From Hoylesella buccalis ATCC 35310 (GTDB taxonomy: Bacteria > Bacteroidota > Bacteroidia > Bacteroidales > Bacteroidaceae), in NCBI RefSeq assembly GCF_000177075.1, contig NZ_ADEG01000068.1, forward strand, positions 42,116-106,115: 64,000 nt of DNA. The letters are read 5' to 3'. Of the stretch, positions 25,777 through 34,910 are shown in pieces. The notes under the pieces were generated by a model. That model was given only the letters and a program-made list of their open reading frames with translations. It was not told the DNA's origin and searched no databases. Position 1 is the first letter of the stretch. Each line of letters opens with the position of its first letter. The translations under genes were made by a program, and so were the position numbers.

Positions 25777-28374
25777 ATGCTTAAAAGATTTTTTCGTCAT
25801 AAAGATAAATCATTATTCTTAGTCATCTGTGCAGGTTTCATGTTATCAACCACACCCGTGGAAATGCGTGCAGCCTGTCAAATTTGGCCATTCACTAAAA
25901 AGAAGAAACCGGTAGAGAAACCCATTTCAACCTATAAACGTCTCACGGGACGCGACTCGGTTGAGATGAAGGGTGTATTTAATGTTATCAAGAAAGGCGA
26001 CACCATTTATTACGAGATTCCCACCAAATTGATGGGAAGAGAGTTCCTGGTGGTGAACCGATTGCAGCAGGTTCCCTCTGAATTGAACGAATCAGGGGTG
26101 AACAAAGGCATCAATTATGAAAATCAAACCGTGCGGTTTGAGTGGGCGAAGAAGCAGAAACGGCTCATTATTCGCCAGCAACGCATCACGCCCGAAGTGC
26201 CCGTGTATGCAGCAATGGCGCAGTCGGTGAAGGACAATTACATCGACCCCATCCTCGCCAGCTTGAAGATTGAGGCTGTACCAAGCGACTCTTCCACCCT
26301 GATTGTTAAAGTGAACGACTTGTACAACGGCAAGGAGAACTGCTTGAACGACGTGTTCAACAACATCAATCTGGGCACCAGCCCCTCTACAGACTTGTCG
26401 CGCATACTCGATGTCAAGGCTTTTAAGAACAATGTGACAGCCATATCAGAGTTAACCACCACGGTTCACGAGGGCAACAGCAAGGTAAACGTTACGGTGG
26501 TGGTAAGTTCTTCGTTGTCGCTCTTGCCCCAATTTCCCATGCAGGGGCGTGAGGAAGATGCCCGTGTGGGCTTCTTTACCACGTCAAACCTTCGTTACGA
26601 CGATTATCAACACAAGGTAGAACACAAGCACTATGTGACGCGCTGGCGTCTTGTTCCTTCTGATACCGCCGCCTATTTGCGCGGCGAACTGGTAGAACCG
26701 CAAACCCCCATCGTTTTTTATATCGACCAGGCCGTACCCAAACACTTGCGCCCCTATATAAAGAAAGGTATGACCGACTGGAACAAAGCTTTCGAACGAG
26801 CCGGCTTCAAGAATGCGGTGCAGGTGTTCGATTATACAGACAGTTTGGCTCAGGTGGGCGATGACATGGGCTATTCGGTGCTGACCTATTCCGCATCAAC
26901 CAAGGCCAACGCCATGGGACCATCGGTCATCGACCCCCGGACGGGTGAGATATTAGAGGCAGACATCATCTGGTGGCACAACGTTCAGTCGCTCATCAGC
27001 GAATGGATTATGGTGCAAACGGGCGCGCAGAACCCCGAAGCCCGCTCCTTGCGACTGCCCGAGGAGCTCATTGGCGATGCGGTGCGCTTCGTAGCGTGCC
27101 ACGAGGTGGGCCACTCTTTGGGTCTTCGTCATAACATGATTGCGTCTAACGCCTATCCTACCGATTCCCTTCGGTCGGCAAGTTTTACCGCGCGAATGGG
27201 CGGAACGTCGGCGTCCATCATGGACTATGCCCGCTTTAACTATGTAGCCCAACCGGGTGATGGGGTGAAAGTGATGTCACCCAACATCGGTCCTTACGAC
27301 CTCATGGCCATTGAGTGGGCCTATCGCTGGTATCCAAAGGGAACCAATGAGAAGAAGGAGCTAAACGATTTCTTGAAAAAACATACAGGCAAGTTGTACA
27401 AGTACATGGAGGCGCAGTCGCAACGAACGGCCATCGACCCTCGTGCATTGAGCGAAGATTTGGGTGATGATGCCGTGAAATCGGCTCGATATGGCATTGC
27501 CAACCTCAAGCGCATCATGCCCAACATCGTCAAGTGGACCACCACCGGCGAACCGGGACAAGACTACGATGAGGCTTCCAATCTTTATTCGGCGGTGATT
27601 TATCAGTGGAGTTTGTACCTATATCATGTCATGGCCAATGTGGGCGGCATGTATTTGGAGAACCTCACGGTTGGTGACGGGAAGACATCGTTCCACTTTG
27701 TCGAGAAAAACAAGCAGCGCGAGGCCCTGCAGTTCTTGCTGGATGAGGTATTGACCCATCCCAAATGGCTGTTTGACACCCCGCTTTCCAAGCTGACTTA
27801 CATACAACGTAAGACGCCATTGGGTGTTGAAGAGCAACAGCCCAACTACATGTTGAAAAATCAACAGAACTATATTCTGTGGGATTTGCTGAACAATGAG
27901 CGCATCATCCGCATGTATGAAAACGAATATGAAAATGGTAAGGCGGCCTTCACCGCAGCCACTTTCATGGATATGTTGCACCGCCACATCTTCAAATCTA
28001 CTCTTTCGGGCAAGTCACCCGACTTGTTGGAGCGCAATCTTCAGAAGAGTTTTATTGACGCTTTGATTACTGCGGCGGCTGAAAATGAAGGGGTGAAGAT
28101 TAACAAAAAACTGTATGAAGGCGACATGTTCGCAGATGCTCAGCGGCATTTGGCTTGTGAGCGTGACAATTGTTTGAGCAGTAAGTCAAGAAATGTCATG
28201 CTCACCAATGGACAGGTAAGCCGCAACAGCGATGCTTTGAGCCTGAAGCGTGGCGAGATGATTCGTGTGATGAAACTGTTGAAGACGCGTATGGGGAGTG
28301 CCAACTTGGCGGCACGCCTCCATTATGAGGACATGATTTTGCGCATACAGACAGGCTTGGGCCTAACAAAATAA
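25777..28374 (+). CDS. Exported zinc-dependent metalloprotease (DUF5117/DUF5118/DUF4953 type)
   Basis: The 865-residue protein has an N-terminal export segment (SLFLVICAGFMLSTT, about residues 12-26). A region of about 350 residues typical of DUF5118/DUF5117 follows (MKGVFNVIKKGDTIYYEIP near 65, VTRWRLVPSDTAAY near 287). The peptidase core carries the zinc site HEVGHSLGLRHN (442-453), that is HExxHxxGxxH with catalytic Glu443, and a Met-turn SIMDYARF about 30 residues later. The family is common in Bacteroidota beside RagA/RagB pairs. Here the gene is first, 19 bases before a SusC gene, so it probably cleaves proteins or peptides that the SusCD pair imports. The protein is predicted to be periplasmic or surface-exposed; the natural substrate is unknown. 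Confidence 0.92.
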   Translation: MLKRFFRHKDKSLFLVICAGFMLSTTPVEMRAACQIWPFTKKKKPVEKPISTYKRLTGRDSVEMKGVFNVIKKGDTIYYEIPTKLMGREFLVVNRLQQVPSELNESGVNKGINYENQTVRFEWAKKQKRLIIRQQRITPEVPVYAAMAQSVKDNYIDPILASLKIEAVPSDSSTLIVKVNDLYNGKENCLNDVFNNINLGTSPSTDLSRILDVKAFKNNVTAISELTTTVHEGNSKVNVTVVVSSSLSLLPQFPMQGREEDARVGFFTTSNLRYDDYQHKVEHKHYVTRWRLVPSDTAAYLRGELVEPQTPIVFYIDQAVPKHLRPYIKKGMTDWNKAFERAGFKNAVQVFDYTDSLAQVGDDMGYSVLTYSASTKANAMGPSVIDPRTGEILEADIIWWHNVQSLISEWIMVQTGAQNPEARSLRLPEELIGDAVRFVACHEVGHSLGLRHNMIASNAYPTDSLRSASFTARMGGTSASIMDYARFNYVAQPGDGVKVMSPNIGPYDLMAIEWAYRWYPKGTNEKKELNDFLKKHTGKLYKYMEAQSQRTAIDPRALSEDLGDDAVKSARYGIANLKRIMPNIVKWTTTGEPGQDYDEASNLYSAVIYQWSLYLYHVMANVGGMYLENLTVGDGKTSFHFVEKNKQREALQFLLDEVLTHPKWLFDTPLSKLTYIQRKTPLGVEEQQPNYMLKNQQNYILWDLLNNERIIRMYENEYENGKAAFTAATFMDMLHRHIFKSTLSGKSPDLLERNLQKSFIDALITAAAENEGVKINKKLYEGDMFADAQRHLACERDNCLSSKSRNVMLTNGQVSRNSDALSLKRGEMIRVMKLLKTRMGSANLAARLHYEDMILRIQTGLGLTK

Positions 28375-28393
28375 GTATAATAACACAATCAAG

Positions 28394-31300
28394 ATGAAGA
28401 AAATCTATACAATACTCCTTCTTATGCTATGCGCCTTGCAAGGCTTCGCACAAGAAAGAATTATCACCGGAACTGTGAAGGACGGTGACCTCAAGGACGA
28501 ACCGCTCATTGGAGCCACCATCAGCAAGGGTAGTGGCAAGGTGAGTAGCGGTACCATTACCGACTATGAAGGTAAGTTTAAGCTACCTGTTGATAAGTCA
28601 ACAAAGGAGATAACCGTTAGTTATATTGGCTACACCACGCAAACCATTAAGTTGAAAGCGGGTGTCAATCATTATGAAATCGTGTTGATGCCCGACGCAC
28701 ATTCCATCAATGAGGTGGTGGTGACGGGTTACCAGCGCATTGACAGACGCAAATTGACGGCGGCAGTCACCACCGTTGACATCTCTGACAAGGCCGTGGG
28801 AGCGGTGAAGAACATCGACCAAGCCCTGGCAGGACAGATAGCCGGACTGTCTACGGTAAGCAGTTCGGGCGCACCGGGCGCACCAGTGAAGATACGTATT
28901 CGTGGTACCGCCTCCATCAATGGCACGCAGGAACCGCTGTGGGTGTTGGATGGTATACCCTTGGAGGGTACGGATATCCCGTCTATGGAGAACCTGAACG
29001 ACATCGATGACATGTATCAAACGTCCATTGCAGGTATCAATCCCTCGGATATTGAGAACATCACGGTGTTGAAAGACGCTGCCGCCACGGCCATTTATGG
29101 TGCCCGAGCCGCCAATGGCGTTATCGTGATTACCACTAAAAAGGGTAAAGAAGGGCGTCCAGTGATTAACTTTTCTGCCAAATATACTTATAGCCCGAAG
29201 TTGAATATTGACCGTCTGAACTTGTTGAACGCCGACGAAAAGGTGGATTTAGAGTTGGGATTGTTGGGTTCCGATTATACTTTCCGTGAGAACAAGGGCG
29301 AAGTAGCCAATATTCTGAAGACACTCAACGAGACAGAAGCATATAAGAAAGGTGGTTGGAACGCATTGTCACCATCGGCACAAACGCAGATTAACGCACT
29401 TAGAAGCATCAACACCGACTGGAATGACATCTTGTTGCGCAGCGCGTTCAATCAAGAGTACAACGCTAGTGTGGCGGGTGGTAGCGACCGTGCCAAGTAC
29501 TATACCTCGGTAGGCTATTATGATGAGCAGGGAAATGTGAAGGGTGTTGATAACAAGCGCTTTAACATGACGTTGAAAACCGACTATCGCATCAACAAAA
29601 TCTTGAAGCTGGGTGCATCCGTGTATGCCAATCAACGCAAGCAAAGTAGTTATCTCACAGACACGAACGGATTTACCAATCCTGTGTATTACTCGCGGTT
29701 GGCCAACCCATATTTCCGCCCTTTCATTGACGGAAAATACAACTATGACACCAACGTGCAGGGAAAAGAGACCTCATCGCTGAATTTCAATATCTTTGAA
29801 GAGCGAGAGAATAGTCACAACCGACGCACAGACCGATCGATGATGGCTATCTTTGATGCTGAATTGCAGTTCACGAAAGACCTGAAACTGACTTCTCAAT
29901 TTGGCTTGCAATACGACAACTACTCACTGGAGAAGTATGCCGGAGAGAACAGTTATGCCATGAGAAAGGAAAAACTCAATACGGTTTACGATTTCAAGGA
30001 TGGCAAACGGTCGTACTTGCCCGAGGGAGGAACCCATAAAACCACCAGTTATAACAGCCTGCAATGGACTTGGAAAGCCATGCTCGAATATGCGCGCCGA
30101 TTCAATAAGATACACGACGTGGAGCTGTTGGCAGGTTCGGAAGTGCGACACATCGATTCGGAATCAATTTATTCAGCTGCATACGGGTATGACGCACGTA
30201 CCCTGACCACTCATCCAGTCATCTTCCCAAGCGAGGTTTCGGCCGAGAGTTTGCCGCTTCATCGCGAGAACAAGGCCGAGAATGCGTATGTGTCATGGTT
30301 CGCAACAGGTTCGTACACGCTGCTTTATCGCTATACGTTGGGCGGAAGTGTGCGCTTCGATGGATCGGATGTGTTCGGCGTTGCCAAGAAATATCGTTAT
30401 CTGCCGTTGTACTCTGTCAGTGCGTTGTGGCGCGTACATCAGGAGAAATTCCTGAAAAATGCCAAATGGTTGAACAATTTCGCACTGCGTGCATCGTATG
30501 GAATACAAGGTAACATCGACAAAAACACCTCCCCGTACCTCATCGGTTTGTATGACAAAACATCGATATTGCCTGGAAAGGGTGAACAAATGATTAAGGC
30601 CGAAACCGCCCCTAACCCTGACTTGCGTTGGGAAAAAACAAAGAACGTGAACCTTGGAACAGACATCGCCGTGTTGAATAACGCGCTTACGTTGTCGGTA
30701 GACTATTACTATCGACGCAGTAGTGACCTCATCGGCATGCGTATGTTGCCTTTGGAAACAGGCTTTGCAGCAACCACTATCAACTGGGCAAGCATGGAAA
30801 ACAAAGGATGGGAGATTGCGCTGGGCTCGCGAAACATCTACACCAAGGACTTTCATTGGACCACCAACCTGAACTTGGGCTTCAATACCAATAAGATATT
30901 GAATGAAAGTGTGGCTGAAAACTCCACCTACCCAGGGCGCGAAGGCTATCCCGTGGGTGCCATCTTCGCCTACAAAACAGCCGGATTGGATGCCGAAGGT
31001 TATCCTGTGTTCGTTGGTGCAGCCGGTGAAAAGCTCACAGCTGAGGAATTTTTTAAATTGAACAAGGCAGGAGCAAGCACGCTGTCGGCAGAAAAACAAC
31101 GGAACCTTTACACTTACATGGGCACGACAGACCCGAAGGTGTCGGGTGGATTCATCAACCATTTTGAATACAAAGATTGGCAGTTGGGCGTGAACTTCAT
31201 CTTTAATTTAGGCATGAAAGTTCGGGTACAACCCACTTATTCGCCTACAAACTATGACAGAGGCTTGAACACCAATCGTGACATTTTAAACCGATGGACA

Positions 31301-31639
31301 GCCAATCACACCAACACCACCTTCCCTCGTTTGATGGTGAGTGGCTATCGTGTTCCGGAATATGTTCAATATTCTGAATATAACACCTACAGCATGCTGG
31401 ATACTTGGGTGCGAAACAACAGTTATATGCGTCTGCAAAGCGTACGGTTGGGTTACAAATTACCGAAAACATGGGTGAACCGCGTGGGCATTGCTAACGC
31501 GTCCGTGTCGGTGGAAGCGCGCAACTTGTTTGTTTTTGCAAGCAACTACACCAACTACTTGGATCCTGAAACGATGGGAAATCCATTCGCTCAGCCTATT
31601 CCAAAGAGCGTAATCTTTGGCTTGAACTTGAATTTTTAA
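28394..31639 (+). CDS. SusC/RagA-family TonB-linked outer-membrane transporter
   Basis: The 1081-residue protein starts with a signal peptide (MKKIYTILLLMLCALQGFAQ). A carboxypeptidase-regulatory-like domain follows (about 25-100, ITGTVKDGDLKDEPLIGATI). The SusC TonB box region and plug carry the family signature DAAATAIYGARAANGVIVITTKKG (about 228) and VVVTGYQRI. A barrel of about 850 residues ends in VIFGLNLNF. SusC proteins import ligands delivered by their SusD partner, encoded 6 bases downstream. With the metalloprotease upstream, an oligopeptide ligand, as for RagAB, is a fair inference. Confidence 0.96.
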   Translation: MKKIYTILLLMLCALQGFAQERIITGTVKDGDLKDEPLIGATISKGSGKVSSGTITDYEGKFKLPVDKSTKEITVSYIGYTTQTIKLKAGVNHYEIVLMPDAHSINEVVVTGYQRIDRRKLTAAVTTVDISDKAVGAVKNIDQALAGQIAGLSTVSSSGAPGAPVKIRIRGTASINGTQEPLWVLDGIPLEGTDIPSMENLNDIDDMYQTSIAGINPSDIENITVLKDAAATAIYGARAANGVIVITTKKGKEGRPVINFSAKYTYSPKLNIDRLNLLNADEKVDLELGLLGSDYTFRENKGEVANILKTLNETEAYKKGGWNALSPSAQTQINALRSINTDWNDILLRSAFNQEYNASVAGGSDRAKYYTSVGYYDEQGNVKGVDNKRFNMTLKTDYRINKILKLGASVYANQRKQSSYLTDTNGFTNPVYYSRLANPYFRPFIDGKYNYDTNVQGKETSSLNFNIFEERENSHNRRTDRSMMAIFDAELQFTKDLKLTSQFGLQYDNYSLEKYAGENSYAMRKEKLNTVYDFKDGKRSYLPEGGTHKTTSYNSLQWTWKAMLEYARRFNKIHDVELLAGSEVRHIDSESIYSAAYGYDARTLTTHPVIFPSEVSAESLPLHRENKAENAYVSWFATGSYTLLYRYTLGGSVRFDGSDVFGVAKKYRYLPLYSVSALWRVHQEKFLKNAKWLNNFALRASYGIQGNIDKNTSPYLIGLYDKTSILPGKGEQMIKAETAPNPDLRWEKTKNVNLGTDIAVLNNALTLSVDYYYRRSSDLIGMRMLPLETGFAATTINWASMENKGWEIALGSRNIYTKDFHWTTNLNLGFNTNKILNESVAENSTYPGREGYPVGAIFAYKTAGLDAEGYPVFVGAAGEKLTAEEFFKLNKAGASTLSAEKQRNLYTYMGTTDPKVSGGFINHFEYKDWQLGVNFIFNLGMKVRVQPTYSPTNYDRGLNTNRDILNRWTANHTNTTFPRLMVSGYRVPEYVQYSEYNTYSMLDTWVRNNSYMRLQSVRLGYKLPKTWVNRVGIANASVSVEARNLFVFASNYTNYLDPETMGNPFAQPIPKSVIFGLNLNF

Positions 31640-31645
31640 AATTGA

Positions 31646-33001
31646 ATGATGATGAAGAAGCTTCAAATATTTATATTATGCGTGGGGCTGTCCGCACTGA
31701 TGACAAGTTGTGACAGCTTTCTTGACATCACGCCAACGGGCAAAGTGATTGCTAAGACGGGCGAGGAATACCGCGCCATGCTTACCTACGAATACTCTAC
31801 CTTTCCAGAAGATAGGGGACTGATGACACTCAGAAGCGACGAGATGGAATTGAGTCCTGTTGTTACAGACCCCAATGATTACGACACCTATTTTGATATA
31901 TGGCGATGGAATGATGAAGCTCCTTCGCCTACCACAACCTCACCAAACTGGCGTCGCTATTGGCATGTTATCTACATCGCCAACTATCTCATTGAACACC
32001 AAAACGAAATCACCGGATACAGCCAAGCTGAAGTGCGCCAATTAGTAGGCGAATCGTATATGCTTCGGGCGTATTGTCATTTCTTGTTGGCCAACATGTT
32101 CGCACAACCTTATACCAAGGTCAATCCTGAAACAACGCGTGGCGTTCCTGTTTTGCTGGAGGCAGACGTCAATGCCATCCCTCATTGCAGCAGCTTGAAG
32201 GCTGTTTACGACCAGGTTTTGGCTGATATAGCTGAGGCGCAAAAGTATCTTAACGTGGAGAAGTGGGACGAAGGTCAAACCTATCGTTTTAATGTTATTT
32301 CGGCACAAGCACTCAAAGCGCGCGTTTGTTTGTACAAAGGCGACTGGCAAGGAGCGCTCACTGCGGCTCAAGAGGTCATCAAGCAGCATGGCGAGCTGGA
32401 AGATTTGAATGCGTCTAACGCCTTGTTGCCCGATCATTACAAGTCGGTTGAATCGATTGTGGCACTCGAGCAGGTGATGACCAATAGCTATAAAAAAGCG
32501 GGAACGCCATCCCAACAGTTCATAGCAGTCTTTAAAAAAGGCGACCAGCGTAAGACCAAGTACTTGGAGCGTAAGGGATCGAGAACGTATTTGCTGCTCA
32601 AAGGGGGCAGCAATGAATATCGTTGCTCATTCCGATCGGCCGAAGCATACTTGATAGCGGCCGAAGCAGCGGCACAATTAAACCAGTTAGCCGATGCCAA
32701 GACGTATCTTACGCAGCTGATGAACAAGCGGTACAAGCCCTCTGTCATTGCTACTTACACCGCCGAAGTTGAGGAAATGAACCAGCAAGATTTGCTTACT
32801 GAGATTTATCTTGAGCGTTTTCGTGAACTTTGTTTTGAGGGCTTCCGTTGGGACGACTTGCGAAGAACCACGCAACCAGCGCTGACCAAAACCTATAAGG
32901 ACGAAACTTTTGAGTTGAAGAATAACGATGCTCGTTACACACTCCGATTCCCTGCCGAGGCTGTGGCAGCCAATCCAAATTTGGAGGCGTGGACAAAATG
33001 A
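31646..33001 (+). CDS. RagB/SusD-family surface lipoprotein
   Basis: The 451-residue protein has a lipoprotein signal (lipobox LMTSC, followed by DSFLDITPTGKV) and the tetratricopeptide-like helical fold of the SusD family, with signatures YIANYLIEHQNEITGYSQ (about 111), GESYMLRAYCHFLLANMFA (about 135), FRSAEAYLIAAEAAAQL (about 330) and ERFRELCFEGFRWDDLRR (about 390). It forms the lid over the SusC barrel encoded 6 bases upstream. At 451 residues it is on the short side for the family. Three consecutive ATGs lie at 31646-31654; the first is used here. Confidence 0.94.
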   Translation: MMMKKLQIFILCVGLSALMTSCDSFLDITPTGKVIAKTGEEYRAMLTYEYSTFPEDRGLMTLRSDEMELSPVVTDPNDYDTYFDIWRWNDEAPSPTTTSPNWRRYWHVIYIANYLIEHQNEITGYSQAEVRQLVGESYMLRAYCHFLLANMFAQPYTKVNPETTRGVPVLLEADVNAIPHCSSLKAVYDQVLADIAEAQKYLNVEKWDEGQTYRFNVISAQALKARVCLYKGDWQGALTAAQEVIKQHGELEDLNASNALLPDHYKSVESIVALEQVMTNSYKKAGTPSQQFIAVFKKGDQRKTKYLERKGSRTYLLLKGGSNEYRCSFRSAEAYLIAAEAAAQLNQLADAKTYLTQLMNKRYKPSVIATYTAEVEEMNQQDLLTEIYLERFRELCFEGFRWDDLRRTTQPALTKTYKDETFELKNNDARYTLRFPAEAVAANPNLEAWTK

Positions 33002-33118
33002 TGATTCTTCAGAGCTGTTTTTAATGAAATAGGCAACACTTTGCCGAGGTACATGAACTGTCTTTGAGTGGGAGTTGCGATATTTTCAAATAATATTCAT
33101 GATTTAAATTTTTAGCGT

Positions 33119-34726
33119 ATGAAAAAGATTTTACTAGTAATCGTGGCTGTTGTGGCAAACATAACAGTACAGGCCCAGGTGTTCAAGCAGGCTGCAAAGT
33201 GGTCAAAATCACTGACACCTGTCACGGAAGCAAAGAAATTGGGCGGCACCAGAACCGCTGTTGCTGCTGATGGTAGTGTTTTCACTACGGGTACATATAA
33301 CAACGATCTCACGTTCGGTAGCTCATATCTTGAGCCAGATGGCCTCACACCGGCTTATTTGGCAAAATATAGTGCCGACGGCAAGGAGCTTTGGGCCGTT
33401 GGATTGGTTGGTAACTCGCTGATTCACGCGCTTACAACCGATGCGGATGGTAATGTGTATCTGCTCGGAACATTGGCAGAAGAAGTTCTATTCGAATCTG
33501 TCGATGGTGCAACAAATACCGCTAAGGGTATGAAGATTGATGGGGCGTTCACGCCTACTCGTCGTGCTGCCTTCATTGCCAAATACGACAAAGACGGAAA
33601 CCTCAAGATGGTTCGCACCATTGAGGCGGCTACCAACTATGAGGTTGTTTCTCCAGATACTTATTTCGATAACCTGGCCGAGGTGCAGCCTACCGCTTTA
33701 GCCGTATCCAATGGTAAGGTGTATGTGGGTTTGCGTCATGATGGTGACGTGATGATAGACAATGTTGATTGGAAAGGTCGTTACAACTTTGCTTTCGGCT
33801 TTATGCATGTAGACAACCATAGCGTAGGTATCATGTCGATGAACGCTGATGATTTGATGAGTGCTACATCGGTTGCTGACTTTGGTTCTAAAGAGATATT
33901 GACCAATGACGGCACGTACAATGCCATGGACGTGAACTTTACGGTAGACAATGGAACCGTTTATGCAGCCTTCGTGGGCTATGGCACGTTAGAGCTCAAC
34001 ACGGCTAAAGGCAAAGAGGAGTTTACTACAGAAATTGGAGAGGGTACCATGCCGCGTGTTTACGTATTGGCATCAATCAGCGAAAGCAACGTGGTGACAA
34101 AAGCATTCACGACGAAAGCCGATGCCGAAGGTGACAACTACCGAGTTGGTACCATGGCACTTGATGGTAACAAGTTGTTTGTCAGTGGCGTTTCGGCAGC
34201 CAGCAATCCTTTCAACAATGACCTGCAAGCTGTCGGTCCGCGTACCTTGTTCGTGGCATCCCTCAATGCTGCCGACCTCGCCCTTAACTGGGTTGCAGGT
34301 GATGCGTATGACGAAGGTGATGTAAACCATCATGCGCAAGGCCTTTTTGATATGCTCGTCAACAATGGAGAAGTTCTGTTGGCAGGTTATGCTGAAAAGA
34401 CCGACGACCATTCTTTAACGGCTCAGCTCAATTATTGGGTTGCAGCTGATGGAACTGTGAAGTCTGCTGCTTCCGATTCTATTGTGTCCGTAGCCAAGAA
34501 TAAGGATGTGGTTGCGGTTATTACAAATGCAAAAAATCAAACAACGGTTAGTGTTTACGATAAGAAAAACGTAACTGGAATCAACCAAGTTGTTGCTTCT
34601 AAATCTGAGAGAGTGGCCGTTTACAACCTCAACGGTCAGTATGTAGGCACCACGCTCGATGGTCTTTCTGCCGGTGTTTATCTCCTCAAGAAGGGAAACG
34701 ATGTACAGAAGGTATTGGTAAAATAA
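33119..34726 (+). CDS. Secreted protein with type IX secretion-like C-terminal sorting domain
   Basis: The 535-residue protein has a signal peptide (MKKILLVIVAVVANITVQAQ) and a body of repeated beta-strand units of the form AxxADGSVFTTGTYNN, ALTTDADGNVYLLGTL and ALDGNKLFVSGV. These look like a beta-propeller or SBBP-type repeat protein. The last 50 residues (ERVAVYNLNGQYVGTTLDGL, then SAGVYLLKKGN and a basic end KVLVK) match the C-terminal sorting domain of type IX cargo. It is therefore probably exported to the cell surface. It follows the SusD gene by 117 bases and is the last gene of the locus. A role as surface-binding protein for the imported substrate is an inference. Confidence 0.82.
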   Translation: MKKILLVIVAVVANITVQAQVFKQAAKWSKSLTPVTEAKKLGGTRTAVAADGSVFTTGTYNNDLTFGSSYLEPDGLTPAYLAKYSADGKELWAVGLVGNSLIHALTTDADGNVYLLGTLAEEVLFESVDGATNTAKGMKIDGAFTPTRRAAFIAKYDKDGNLKMVRTIEAATNYEVVSPDTYFDNLAEVQPTALAVSNGKVYVGLRHDGDVMIDNVDWKGRYNFAFGFMHVDNHSVGIMSMNADDLMSATSVADFGSKEILTNDGTYNAMDVNFTVDNGTVYAAFVGYGTLELNTAKGKEEFTTEIGEGTMPRVYVLASISESNVVTKAFTTKADAEGDNYRVGTMALDGNKLFVSGVSAASNPFNNDLQAVGPRTLFVASLNAADLALNWVAGDAYDEGDVNHHAQGLFDMLVNNGEVLLAGYAEKTDDHSLTAQLNYWVAADGTVKSAASDSIVSVAKNKDVVAVITNAKNQTTVSVYDKKNVTGINQVVASKSERVAVYNLNGQYVGTTLDGLSAGVYLLKKGNDVQKVLVK

Positions 34727-34766
34727 GCAGAACACAACGTTAGGGACGTTCTATATCCCCCTATTG

Positions 34767-34802
34767 AAAAGGCTATTCTGGATAACAGGATAGCCTTTTT
34801 CA
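34767..34802 (+). terminator. Intrinsic terminator of the metalloprotease-SusCD locus
   Basis: AAAAGGCTATTCTG (34767-34780) pairs with CAGGATAGCCTTTT (34786-34799) across the loop GATAA. Thirteen of 14 pairs are Watson-Crick and one is a wobble pair, and a T-run follows. It lies 40 bases after the stop of the sorting-domain protein. Confidence 0.85.
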
Positions 34803-34845
34803 ATTTTAACCACCCATATTGTCCTATCAATCAACAAGTTTTTCG

Positions 34846-34853
34846 TACCTTTG
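34846..34853 (+). promoter_or_regulatory. Possible -7 element for the MutS-like gene
   Basis: TACCTTTG matches the TAnnTTTG element. No good TTG lies 19-21 bases upstream, so support is partial. It is 57 bases before the ATG at 34911 and follows the terminator of the preceding locus. Confidence 0.4.
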
Positions 34854-34910
34854 TCCACGCTGCTTGCCCACAAGCGGCTCACAGATTACCTGAAAGTAAA
34901 CGTTTGATAG

